Origin: a virus
Direction: 5' to 3' (one strand)
DNA length: 32,508 nt
Virus record (IMG/VR): IMGVR_UViG_3300020317_000109
Span: 1-32,508 of that record
Every line of letters starts with the position of its first letter. Positions within the stretch are counted from its first letter, which is position 1. A program made the position numbers and the translations under genes. The notes under the pieces are model-generated. The model did no database searches and was not told where the DNA came from. It saw nothing but the letters and a program-made list of their open reading frames with translations. This document shows positions 1 through 7,177 of the stretch, one piece after another.

Positions 1-544
1 AGCGAAGAATAGAAATGGTCGTATGTATCCAAAGCCTATTATGGAAAATGCGATCAACAAATATGTAAAAGAACAAGTTAAAACTGGACGCGCTGTAGGT
101 GAGTTAAATCATCCAGACGGTCCAACTGTTAACTTGGACAAGGTATCCCATCGTATTACTGACCTCAAGTTTGAGGGAAATGATGTGATGGGTAAAGCAC
201 TTATATTAGATACTCCAATGGGTAAAGTTGTAAAAGGTTTACTTGATGGTGGGTGTCAACTGGGTGTTTCGACTCGTGGTATGGGAAGTCTTGAGAAACG
301 TAATGGAATAATGGAGGTTAAGGATGATTTTATTCTTAACACCGTTGACATTGTTCAAGACCCAAGCGCACCTAACGCTTTTGTTAATGGTATAATGGAA
401 GGTGTAGACTGGGTATGGGATAATGGAATGATTAAACCTCAAGAAATTGAAAAAATAGAGACTGAAATAAAAAGAACTCCATCAAAAGGTTTGCAAGAAG
501 CGCAAATTCGTGGGTTTGAAAATTTCCTCTCGTTGCTGAAATAA
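1..544 (+). CDS. gp21: Prohead core protease gp21 (5' partial)
   Basis: This is the C-terminal part of the T4-type prohead maturation protease, a serine protease that cleaves scaffold, capsid and internal head proteins during head maturation. The reading frame is open to the left edge (frame of base 2). It reads KNRNGRMYP before the first ATG at 23, matching the N/R-x-RxYP segment inside T4 gp21, so the true start lies upstream of the window. The catalytic His lies in GELNHP and the catalytic Ser in GVSTRG, both in the order seen in T4 gp21. The gene sits 13 bases before the scaffold gene, as in all T4-like head clusters. It matters for the rest of the window because gp21 cleaves after (L/I)xE sites, which are present in gp23 here and at the N-termini of several downstream accessory proteins. 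Confidence 0.95.
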   Translation, partial: AKNRNGRMYPKPIMENAINKYVKEQVKTGRAVGELNHPDGPTVNLDKVSHRITDLKFEGNDVMGKALILDTPMGKVVKGLLDGGCQLGVSTRGMGSLEKRNGIMEVKDDFILNTVDIVQDPSAPNAFVNGIMEGVDWVWDNGMIKPQEIEKIETEIKRTPSKGLQEAQIRGFENFLSLLK

Positions 545-557
545 AAAGGAGTCAAGT

Positions 558-1640
558 ATGACTGATCAAACACAAGACCAGGAACTTGAGGTCCATGATG
601 ACAACGAAATTGTGGAATCTCACGAAGAAGTAACTGAAGCATCACTTTCAGATGATCCAGAAGGTGCGGAAGATAATTCTGTACAATCTGTTCAGAAAGC
701 GGCTCAAGTTACTAAAAAAGCATCTCCACCTAAAACTAAGGCGGGTATGGTTAATGCTATGACTGATAAAATGAATGGTATGAAAACCAAGACTGAAATC
801 AAAGCAGCATATGAAAAAATGATGGGTGAAGAAATTGAAGTAGATATGGAAGAAGAAACAATGGTAGAAGATACTTCTACTGCTGATTTGGAAGTCCTTA
901 TTTCTACTGATGAATCTCTATCAGAAGACTTTAAAGCAAAAGCAAGTACAATTTTTGAGGCAGCACTTACTACAAGAGTTGCAACTAGAGTTCAAGAATT
1001 GGATGAGGCATTTGGTGAAAAAGTCACATCTCTGGAAGAGCAATACGCTACAGAGACTGAAGAAGCAATCAATGAAGCAAAGGGTGACCTTGTAGACAAG
1101 ATTGATTCTTATTTAAACTACGTTGTTGAACAATGGATGGAAGAAAACCGCATTGCTGTAGAGCAAGGTATTCGCACGGAAATCGCTGAAGGCTTCATGG
1201 GTAAGTTGAAAGACTTGTTCACGGAATCTTACATTGAAGTTCCAGAAACCAAAGTTGACTTAGTAGACCAACTCGCTGAAGAAGTTCTAGAATTAGAAGA
1301 ACTTTTGAATAAGCAAACCCAAACCAATGTTGATATGAACGAAACAATTTCTAATTTGAAGCGTTCTGCTATTATTGTAGAAGCATCATATGATCTTGCT
1401 AGTACTGAAGCATCAAAATTGGAAAAACTGGTTGAAGGCGTAGAATTTGAAAATGAAGATAATTTCAAATTTAAAGTTGACACCATCAAAGAGTCTTACT
1501 TCAATGGAAAACCAGCAGTTTCACCTGCTGCAATCGTAGAAGAAACACTTACAGAAGAAACCCAAGAAGATACGGATGTAGATGTAAACGTATCAGATAG
1601 CATGGCTAAGTATGTCGCTGCTATTAAAGCAAGTAACTAA
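558..1640 (+). CDS. gp22: Prohead core scaffold protein gp22
   Basis: Main scaffolding protein of the prohead core; it is degraded by gp21 before DNA packaging. The 360-residue product is very acidic and predicted largely helical or coiled-coil (long runs of E, K, A and L). This fits the family, although it is longer than T4 gp22 (about 270 residues). A Lys-rich stretch around residues 48-75 (KKASPPKTKAGMVNAM and following) precedes the helical body. The family call rests mostly on position between protease and capsid genes plus composition, because gp22 sequences diverge quickly. The start ATG at 558 follows a good AAAAGGAG ribosome site. Many (L/I)xE triplets are available as gp21 sites. 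Confidence 0.9.
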   Translation: MTDQTQDQELEVHDDNEIVESHEEVTEASLSDDPEGAEDNSVQSVQKAAQVTKKASPPKTKAGMVNAMTDKMNGMKTKTEIKAAYEKMMGEEIEVDMEEETMVEDTSTADLEVLISTDESLSEDFKAKASTIFEAALTTRVATRVQELDEAFGEKVTSLEEQYATETEEAINEAKGDLVDKIDSYLNYVVEQWMEENRIAVEQGIRTEIAEGFMGKLKDLFTESYIEVPETKVDLVDQLAEEVLELEELLNKQTQTNVDMNETISNLKRSAIIVEASYDLASTEASKLEKLVEGVEFENEDNFKFKVDTIKESYFNGKPAVSPAAIVEETLTEETQEDTDVDVNVSDSMAKYVAAIKASN

Positions 1641-1652
1641 GGAGTATCCATT

Positions 1653-3005
1653 ATGGAAATGAACTACAATCAATTGATTGAAAAGTGGGCCCCGGTTCTC
1701 AATGAAGAATCTGCTGGTTCCATCCAAGACAAGCACCGCAAAGCAGTTACTGCTGTTGTGCTTGAAAACCAAGAAATTGCTTTGCGTGAGCAAGCAACAC
1801 AACAAGGTGGTTTCGGTCAACTGACAGAAGCAGCACCAGCAAACAACACTGGTAATGTTGCTAACTGGAACCCTGTACTTATTTCGTTGGTTCGCCGCGC
1901 AATGCCAAACATGATGGCATATGACGTATGTGGTGTTCAGCCAATGACAGGTCCAACTGGTCTGATTTTCGCAATGAAATCAACCTATGAAACAACTCGC
2001 GGTGGCGCGACTGCTGACAATGAAGCACTCTTTAGCGAAGCGGTAACTGCTTTCTCTGGAGATTCTGCTGCAAGCATGGTAAACGATGGTTCTGGTCTTT
2101 CTGGTGTAGGAGATTCAGCATCAGGTGACTCGTCTATTGACAATAACCGTAATGATCCTGCTGTTGGTACAACTGGAATGACTCTCGCCAATGGCGAACT
2201 TCTGGGTACAACTGGCGCAAGCGCATTTGCTGAAATGGGTTTCACCATTGAAAAAGCAACTGTATCTGCCAAAACACGCGCACTGAAAGCGGAATATTCG
2301 CTTGAACTCGCACAGGATTTGAAAGCAATTCATGGTCTGGACGCTGAAAGCGAACTCGCCAACATTCTTTCAACTGAAATCCTTGCGGAAATCAACCGCG
2401 AAGTAATTCGTACCATTAACTCACAAGCAAAAACTGGTGCATCCACTGGTAACACCTTGTTGAATGGTATTTTTGATCTTCAAACAGATGCTGATGGTCG
2501 TTGGAGCGTTGAGAAGTTTAAAGGTCTCATGGTTCAAATTGAGCGTGAAGCCAATAACATTGCCAAAGAAACTCGTAGAGGTCGCGGTAACTTCATCATC
2601 ACATCTAGTGATGTTGCATCGTGCTTGGCAGCAACTGGTATGTTGGATTATGCTCCAGCAATGTCAACCAACTTGAATGTTGATGACACTGGTAACACAT
2701 TTGCTGGTGTTCTTAACGGACGCACAAAAGTATATGTTGACCCATATGCCACTATTGACTACATCACTGTAGGTTACAAAGGTACAAATGCATATGATGC
2801 TGGTATCTTCTATTGCCCATATGTACCTCTCACAATGGTTCGCGCCGTTGGTGAGAATGATTTCCAGCCAAAAATCGGTTTCAAAACCCGTTATGGTATG
2901 GTATCAAATCCATTTGTTGGTGGCACACCAGCAAACGGTCTTGCAACAAAGCAAACAAACCAGTACTACAGAATCTTCAGAGTGGACAACATTCTGGGTG
3001 CATAG
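1653..3005 (+). CDS. gp23: Major capsid protein gp23
   Basis: Major head protein forming the hexamers of the T4-type icosahedral capsid. The 450-residue product shows the family hallmarks: NWNPVLISLVRRAMPNMMAYD near residues 71-91, the GPTGLIFAMKSTY segment, SLELAQDLKAIHGLDAE, and the C-terminal R-x-G-x-N-F region. Residues 57-59 (LTE, then AAPANNTGN) form a clean gp21 cleavage site, so the mature protein would begin at Ala60, comparable with Glu65/Ala66 in T4. ATG 1653 is preferred over ATG 1659 because AAGGAG at 1639-1644 lies 8 bases before it. Codon use is visibly more GC-rich at third positions than in neighbours, as expected for a very highly expressed gene. It is followed by two hairpins. 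Confidence 0.98.
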   Translation: MEMNYNQLIEKWAPVLNEESAGSIQDKHRKAVTAVVLENQEIALREQATQQGGFGQLTEAAPANNTGNVANWNPVLISLVRRAMPNMMAYDVCGVQPMTGPTGLIFAMKSTYETTRGGATADNEALFSEAVTAFSGDSAASMVNDGSGLSGVGDSASGDSSIDNNRNDPAVGTTGMTLANGELLGTTGASAFAEMGFTIEKATVSAKTRALKAEYSLELAQDLKAIHGLDAESELANILSTEILAEINREVIRTINSQAKTGASTGNTLLNGIFDLQTDADGRWSVEKFKGLMVQIEREANNIAKETRRGRGNFIITSSDVASCLAATGMLDYAPAMSTNLNVDDTGNTFAGVLNGRTKVYVDPYATIDYITVGYKGTNAYDAGIFYCPYVPLTMVRAVGENDFQPKIGFKTRYGMVSNPFVGGTPANGLATKQTNQYYRIFRVDNILGA

Positions 3006-3017
3006 TATTGCACAAGA

Positions 3018-3045
3018 AGGGCGAAACAACTAATGATTTCGCCCT
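3018..3045 (+). terminator. Hairpin just after gp23
   Basis: Perfect 9-bp inverted repeat AGGGCGAAA / TTTCGCCCT with a 10-base loop, starting 13 bases after the gp23 stop. It is not followed by a T-run, so it may act as an mRNA-end stabiliser or as the first half of a tandem terminator with the next hairpin rather than as a terminator by itself. Confidence 0.6.
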
Positions 3046-3058
3046 CTATAAAACTTTT

Positions 3059-3086
3059 AAAACAGTGCTTCGGCACTGTTTTTTTT
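3059..3086 (+). terminator. Rho-independent terminator (UUCG loop) after gp23
   Basis: Stem AAAACAGTGC / GCACTGTTTT around a TTCG tetraloop, running into eight T residues. This is a textbook intrinsic terminator closing the 21-22-23 head cluster. Read on the other strand it also ends in TTTT, so it probably also stops the convergent leftward gene at 3094-3432. Confidence 0.93.
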
Positions 3087-3093
3087 ATGATAA

Positions 3094-3432
3094 TTAGGAA
3101 GAAAAACCTACCTTGACAGTTTTTCCATTATGGGGAGAAACATTCAAAGCCATTTCCTTTTGAAAATCACGATAGTCTTTATCATCATCTTCCATACTCT
3201 CTAACCATTCATCAACATTTGTATTTGAAGAAGGATACTCTTTCCAACCCAAAGTGTTTTCACAAAATGCAGCCATTACAAAAGCAACAGCATCTTGCTC
3301 ACGTTCAACGTCAGAAACAATATAGGTATTTCCACCTTTGAACTTCCAATAGGCATTTCCACTTGAGAATTTTCCATCCTCTTCATGTGAGCCATAATTT
3401 TCCAGAACTTGTGTGTGAACTACAAAAGTCAT
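3094..3432 (-). CDS. Conserved phage protein, unknown function (only leftward gene)
   Basis: A 112-residue acidic protein of unknown function. The pattern MTFVVHTQVLENYGSHEEDG followed by YWKFKGGNTYIV and DAVAFV resembles a small family I recall from marine T4-like phages, whose members start with a V-x-T-x-V-x-ENYG strand. No catalytic motif is evident. It is the only gene on the minus strand in the window, and it converges with gp23 on a shared bidirectional terminator. Read leftward, the start is preceded by AAAGAGAG. On its upstream side lie TTGACA (3491 to 3486) and TATAAT (3464 to 3459), but they are 21 bases apart, so an early sigma70 promoter is possible but not well formed. The isolated strand position suggests transcription at a different time from the late head genes around it. 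Confidence 0.75.
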   Translation of the reverse strand: MTFVVHTQVLENYGSHEEDGKFSSGNAYWKFKGGNTYIVSDVEREQDAVAFVMAAFCENTLGWKEYPSSNTNVDEWLESMEDDDKDYRDFQKEMALNVSPHNGKTVKVGFSS

Positions 3433-3492
3433 ATGATTCTCTCTTTCTATTGATTACAATTATAATTACTATAAGTTTATGGGTATGTCAAG

Positions 3493-3500
3493 TATAAATA
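3493..3500 (+). promoter_or_regulatory. T4-type late promoter before gene 3
   Basis: Exact TATAAATA, the T4 late promoter element recognised by gp55-containing RNA polymerase, in the 101-base intergenic gap 41 bases before the gene 3 start. The octamer also occurs by chance inside genes of this AT-rich DNA, so the weight comes from its intergenic position upstream of a late structural gene. Confidence 0.75.
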
Positions 3501-3502
3501 CA

Positions 3503-3535
3503 GATATAAACGGATATAATTGGATATAATCGGAT
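3503..3535 (+). repeat. Three 10-bp tandem repeats in the gene 3 leader
   Basis: GATATAAACG, GATATAATTG, GATATAATCG, then GAT which enters the start codon. The copies differ only at positions 8-9. They fill the whole space between the late promoter and ATG 3534, and leave no purine-rich ribosome site in it. Confidence 0.8.
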
Positions 3536-4037
3536 GGCAACAGTTACCACAAATATGAACTATCTTCAGCCTACTAATTTTAAGGTAGTTATAAATCACA
3601 AAACTTTTGGGAACCTTGAGTTTTTTGCTCAAAGGATTATCCATCCAGGAGTAAGTGTTCAAGCAGCAAATGTTCCATACAAAAGAATTTCAAGTATTTC
3701 AATTCCCGGTGATACGCTTACTTTTGAAGATTTGGCAATGGATATTTTAGTTGATGAAAATATGCAAACTTATATTGAAGTTTTTAACTTATTGAGTTCT
3801 TTGGTTGAAACCAAATATAAATCGCCTATTACTAAAGCAGTAACTGCCAGTATAACACAAGAATTAGACATAACTTTAACCATAACTAGTAGTCACAATA
3901 ATGTTGTAAGAACAATTAGATATATTGATTGTGTTCCCACTAGCATTGGTACAGTTTTGATGGAAGCGACTTCTGAAACATCGCCTGTAATTACCTTTCC
4001 AGTAAACTTTAAGATCGGATATTACGAGATAAAATAG
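3534..4037 (+). CDS. gp3: Tail terminator / tail completion protein gp3
   Basis: T4 gp3 caps the head-proximal end of the tail tube and stabilises the contracted sheath before the tail joins the head. The 167-residue product aligns by eye with T4 gp3 (176 residues): TNFKVVINHK near the N-terminus, PGVSVQAANVP, a LTFEDLAMDILVDENMQTYIEVFNLL segment corresponding to the FIVDEEL-x-WIGMYEWM region, ITLTI-type strands, and a C-terminal VITFPVNFKIGYYEI strand. The position between gp23 and uvsY is the usual place for gene 3 in marine T4-like phages. A tail-tube-fold paralogue such as gp54 or gp19 is the alternative, but size and location favour gp3. ATG 3534 lacks a recognisable Shine-Dalgarno site. 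Confidence 0.82.
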   Translation: MATVTTNMNYLQPTNFKVVINHKTFGNLEFFAQRIIHPGVSVQAANVPYKRISSISIPGDTLTFEDLAMDILVDENMQTYIEVFNLLSSLVETKYKSPITKAVTASITQELDITLTITSSHNNVVRTIRYIDCVPTSIGTVLMEATSETSPVITFPVNFKIGYYEIK

Positions 4038-4072
4038 ACCTATATATTGTTAATACATTATGGAGAATATGA

Positions 4073-4519
4073 TTGCTTAACCTTGAAGAAATACTTGAAC
4101 ATTGGTCAAACGACTGTAATATTGATGAACATAATCTAGATAAATCTAGTGTGGACATTGCAAAACTACATGCAAAATATTTACAATTACTTTCTGTATA
4201 TAAACTTCAAAAGAAAAAGTCTGAGATGAATCAAAAAATTCTTCTCAAGGATAAGTGGTTATATTATAATGGTAAGATGACTGAACAGCAAATCATTGAA
4301 AAGAATTGGGAGTTTGACCCATTTGATGGTATGAAAATTATGAAGGGTGATATGAACCATTATTACGATTCTGATCCAGATATTCAGAAAAGTGAAGAAA
4401 AAATAATCTATTATAAAACATTGATTGAAACCCTACAAGAAATTGTAGAGACTTTGCGCTGGCGGCATCAAACAATTAGTAATATAATCAAATGGAAGGT
4501 ATATCAAAGCGGTGGATAA
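4073..4519 (+). CDS. uvsY: Recombination mediator UvsY
   Basis: UvsY loads the UvsX recombinase onto gp32-coated single-stranded DNA. The 148-residue product starts LNLEEILEHWSNDCNID, parallel to the T4 start RLEDLQEELKKDVFID, and keeps the helical, basic middle (HAKYLQLLSVYKLQKKKSEM, then a D-K-W-L-Y-Y-NGKMT turn). Its length is close to T4 UvsY (137). The only usable start is TTG 4073, because an in-frame TGA lies directly upstream. A four-codon ATG ORF (4069-4080) overlaps this start in another frame behind the same TGGAG ribosome site. The gene overlaps uvsW by 8 bases, as expected for a coupled pair. Confidence 0.9.
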   Translation: MLNLEEILEHWSNDCNIDEHNLDKSSVDIAKLHAKYLQLLSVYKLQKKKSEMNQKILLKDKWLYYNGKMTEQQIIEKNWEFDPFDGMKIMKGDMNHYYDSDPDIQKSEEKIIYYKTLIETLQEIVETLRWRHQTISNIIKWKVYQSGG

Positions 4520-6017
4520 GATAGTAGTGCAGAAGAAGAATGAATGCTCTCTTCTGTTAGGTTGTGACAATGGTATCATTCAAGAACTAAATGAATATTT
4601 TTCATTTTTTGTTCCAGGATATAAGTACATGCCAAAATATAAATCAAAGATGTGGGATGGTAAGATAAAGATATTTAATGCTTTATCTCATGAATTGCCA
4701 GCAGGTTTGTTACATCAACTTAAAATATTCTCTAAGGAAAGAGGGTATGAATTAGACTATGAAGATGGTGAGTATGGACCACCAGAAGTTTTTAATAAAA
4801 TAAACCCTAAAGAAATTATGAATTTTATTGAAGGTTTGAATTTAAGGAGTCGTGGTGAACCGATATCTATAAGAAGTTATCAATTTGATGCTGTGTGTTC
4901 TGCTATAAGAGAAAGAAGGTCTCTTTTACTATCACCAACTGGATCAGGTAAATCTTTAATTATCTATGTACTCATGCGTTGGTACATGGAAAATCATCAC
5001 GATAATGTTTTGGTTATTGTTCCAACCACTTCACTTGTTCAGCAGATGTTTGCAGATTTTAGTGATTATTCATCACACGATGATAGTGTTAATATAGAAA
5101 ATGATTGTCATTTTATTTATTCTGGTCAAGCAAAAAATGGAATAAAAGAAAGAATAATTATATCAACATGGCAGTCAATTTATAAGTTACCTGCAACATG
5201 GTTTTCTAATTTTGGTGTAATTTTTGGGGATGAGTGTCATGGTTTTAAATCAAAATCTTTAACATCTATTATGAATAAGAGTAGAAATACTGGATACAGA
5301 TTTGGAACTACTGGAACTTTAGATGGGACTGAAACACATAAATTAGTATTAGAGGGATTGTTTGGTAAGGTAATAAAGGTAACCACTACAAAAAAATTGC
5401 AAGACGATTCAACATTAGCACCCCTTGAAATATATTTATTGAAATTAGAATATGATGAGGCTGATTGTTTTCAAAACGTAGGTAACACCTATGCCCAAGA
5501 AATTAATTGGATTGTTCTAAATGAAAAAAGAAATAAATTTATTCGCAATTTAGCATTAGATATGAATGGTAATACTTTAGTATTATTTCAATTTGTGGAA
5601 AAACATGGTAAGGTACTTTATGATCTGATTTGTGATAAAAAGGAAGATAAAAGAAAAGTATTTTTTGTTTCTGGTGCTACAGAAGCAACAGACAGAGAAG
5701 CGATTAGAAAAATTGTAGAAAGTCAAAAAGACTCAATCATCGTCGCATCTCTAGGAACCTTTAGTACTGGTATAAATATTAGGAACTTACATAACATAGT
5801 ATTTGCTTCTCCAAGTAAATCCCAAATTAGAGTATTACAAAGTGTTGGGAGAGGACTGAGAAAAAGTGATGATGGAAGAATTACTAAATTATATGATATC
5901 GTAGATGATTTGAGACACAAAAAGAAATTAAATTATGCTTTACTTCATGGGGAAGAACGATTGAAAATATATAAAAAAGAACAATTCAATTTTAAAAGGT
6001 ATGAGGTCCGATTATGA
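4512..6017 (+). CDS. uvsW: DNA/RNA helicase UvsW
   Basis: SF2 helicase that unwinds R-loops and branched recombination intermediates and drives the switch from origin- to recombination-dependent replication. The 501 residues match T4 UvsW (503). The N-terminal domain has the KMWDGKIKIF motif at residues 46-55. The Q-like motif RSYQFDAV is at 121-128, Walker A SPTGSGKS at 141-148, DECH at 240-243, and motif VI VGRGLR at 445-450. Translation starts at GTG 4512, which overlaps the end of uvsY. It overlaps the next gene by 4 bases (ATGA). Confidence 0.96.
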   Translation: MDKIVVQKKNECSLLLGCDNGIIQELNEYFSFFVPGYKYMPKYKSKMWDGKIKIFNALSHELPAGLLHQLKIFSKERGYELDYEDGEYGPPEVFNKINPKEIMNFIEGLNLRSRGEPISIRSYQFDAVCSAIRERRSLLLSPTGSGKSLIIYVLMRWYMENHHDNVLVIVPTTSLVQQMFADFSDYSSHDDSVNIENDCHFIYSGQAKNGIKERIIISTWQSIYKLPATWFSNFGVIFGDECHGFKSKSLTSIMNKSRNTGYRFGTTGTLDGTETHKLVLEGLFGKVIKVTTTKKLQDDSTLAPLEIYLLKLEYDEADCFQNVGNTYAQEINWIVLNEKRNKFIRNLALDMNGNTLVLFQFVEKHGKVLYDLICDKKEDKRKVFFVSGATEATDREAIRKIVESQKDSIIVASLGTFSTGINIRNLHNIVFASPSKSQIRVLQSVGRGLRKSDDGRITKLYDIVDDLRHKKKLNYALLHGEERLKIYKKEQFNFKRYEVRL

Positions 6018-6448
6018 GTTATAAAGAACTTAAAGATTTTGATAAAGTAAAACAGATAAAGATTTCTTCTGGTGATGAAATTTTATGTGAAATAATGGAT
6101 ATTACGGATGAAGAACTTATAGTTCGTCACGCCCTTCAAATCTGTAAAATTGAAGTTGATGCCAGTAGAAGTTATGGTATGTTAAAACCTTGGATTTCGT
6201 TTCAAGAGCAAACACAAGAATTAGTATCATTAAACGACATGCATATTGTTGCTATTGCTACACCTAGTGAAGATTTAATAGTTCAATTTGGTAACGCCAT
6301 TAAAGGTAATAATAGCGATGAAGATTTTGATGTTGATACTTGGATGGATAGATTGTATAATAAAAAAGAAAGTTTAGAAGTTAATTTTAGTGAGATGCTT
6401 GATAGTGATGAAAATATCATCAGTTTTCCATCTGGATACAAACATTGA
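6014..6448 (+). CDS. Conserved phage protein, possible Sm-like barrel
   Basis: A 144-residue acidic protein of unknown function between uvsW and the late sigma gene. Residues 12-48 (VKQIKISSGDEILCEIMDI and the following V-x-H-A-L-Q segment) have the strand-turn-strand pattern of Sm-like or SH3-like small barrels, in which a GDEI/V-type turn is typical. The C-terminal third is acidic (DEDFDVDTWMDRLY). This reading of the fold is an inference. The start is coupled to uvsW by an ATGA overlap. A strong leftward promoter lies just after its stop and would make antisense RNA across it. Confidence 0.7.
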   Translation: MSYKELKDFDKVKQIKISSGDEILCEIMDITDEELIVRHALQICKIEVDASRSYGMLKPWISFQEQTQELVSLNDMHIVAIATPSEDLIVQFGNAIKGNNSDEDFDVDTWMDRLYNKKESLEVNFSEMLDSDENIISFPSGYKH

Positions 6449-6473
6449 TTCCCCCCCATAAAGGATACTCCTT

Positions 6474-6502
6474 ATTATACACATAACTTATGATTCTGTC
6501 AA
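6474..6502 (-). promoter_or_regulatory. Consensus sigma70 promoter pointing left (antisense to 6014-6448)
   Basis: Read on the minus strand: TTGACA (6502 to 6497), exactly 17 bases, TATAAT (6479 to 6474). Both hexamers are perfect. The predicted start point near 6467 would give an RNA antisense to the gene at 6014-6448 and then uvsW. It lies back to back with the rightward gp55 promoter. Confidence 0.7.
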
Positions 6503-6525
6503 CCCCTAAAATAAAATAATTATGC

Positions 6526-6554
6526 TTTACATTACCGTCTATTTGTGGTAGAAT
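6526..6554 (+). promoter_or_regulatory. Sigma70-type promoter of gene 55
   Basis: TTTACA (6526-6531), 17-base spacer, TAGAAT (6549-6554), one mismatch in each hexamer. It lies 27 bases before the gp55 start and probably drives early or middle transcription of 55-47-46. Confidence 0.75.
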
Positions 6555-6580
6555 GGTAGAAATATTAAGGAGTGAATTTG

Positions 6581-7177
6581 ATGCCAAAAGCAAAGTCTAA
6601 AAGTACGCATTATGTAGATAACAAAGAATTTTCCGCTAAAATAGTAGAATATGTTAAAACTATAAATGAAGCAAGAGATAATAATGAAGAATTGCCTGTA
6701 GTTCCAAATTATTTAGCATTATGTTTTTTAAGAATTGCTGAAAATCTTTCTCACAAATCTAATTTTATTAGGTATACCTATCGTGAAGAAATGGTTATGG
6801 ACGCAGTAGAGAATTGTTTAAAGGCAGTAGAAAATTATAATATTAATGCTGCTACTAGAAGTGGTAAACCAAACGCCTTTGCTTATTTCACTCAAATTAT
6901 TTGGTATGCATTTCTAAGAAGAATTGCCAAAGAGAAAAAACAACAAGATATTAAAGAAAAATATATGTCCCAATCTGGCATAGAAGCATTCCTTGTGACT
7001 GAAACTGGTGAAGCATCAACTGGCGTTGCGACACACTTCATTGACGTTCTCAAAGACCGAATTGACAAAGTAAAAGAATACGACACAGAAATAAAAGAAT
7101 TTGGTAAGGTTGAAAGGCAACAAAGAAAAAAAAGAACAGTTAATGTTGATTCCGATTTGAAAGACTTTTTAGAATGA
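6581..7177 (+). CDS. gp55: Late sigma factor gp55
   Basis: Phage-encoded sigma factor that directs host RNA polymerase to TATAAATA late promoters, with the sliding clamp as activator. The product is 198 residues (T4 gp55: 185). It has the sigma region-2-like core with YREEMVMDAVENCLKAVENYN, then KPNAFAYFTQIIWYAFLRRI. The last residues, SDLKDFLE, form an acidic and hydrophobic tail of the sliding-clamp-binding kind known at the C-terminus of T4 gp55. ATG 6581 is chosen because AAGGAG (6567-6572) lies 8 bases before it. The upstream GTG at 6572 overlaps that ribosome site and is unlikely. The gene overlaps gene 47 by ATGA. Confidence 0.93.
   Translation: MPKAKSKSTHYVDNKEFSAKIVEYVKTINEARDNNEELPVVPNYLALCFLRIAENLSHKSNFIRYTYREEMVMDAVENCLKAVENYNINAATRSGKPNAFAYFTQIIWYAFLRRIAKEKKQQDIKEKYMSQSGIEAFLVTETGEASTGVATHFIDVLKDRIDKVKEYDTEIKEFGKVERQQRKKRTVNVDSDLKDFLE

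Noticed and set aside
1985-2272. Long antisense ORF inside gp23
   Set aside because: Its codons are the mirror of the highly biased gp23 codons; there is no ribosome site or promoter, and it lies wholly within a certain gene.
6462-6473. AAGGA-TAC-TCCTT as a terminator of the gene at 6014
   Set aside because: A 5-bp stem without a T-run is too weak, and it coincides with the leftward promoter region.
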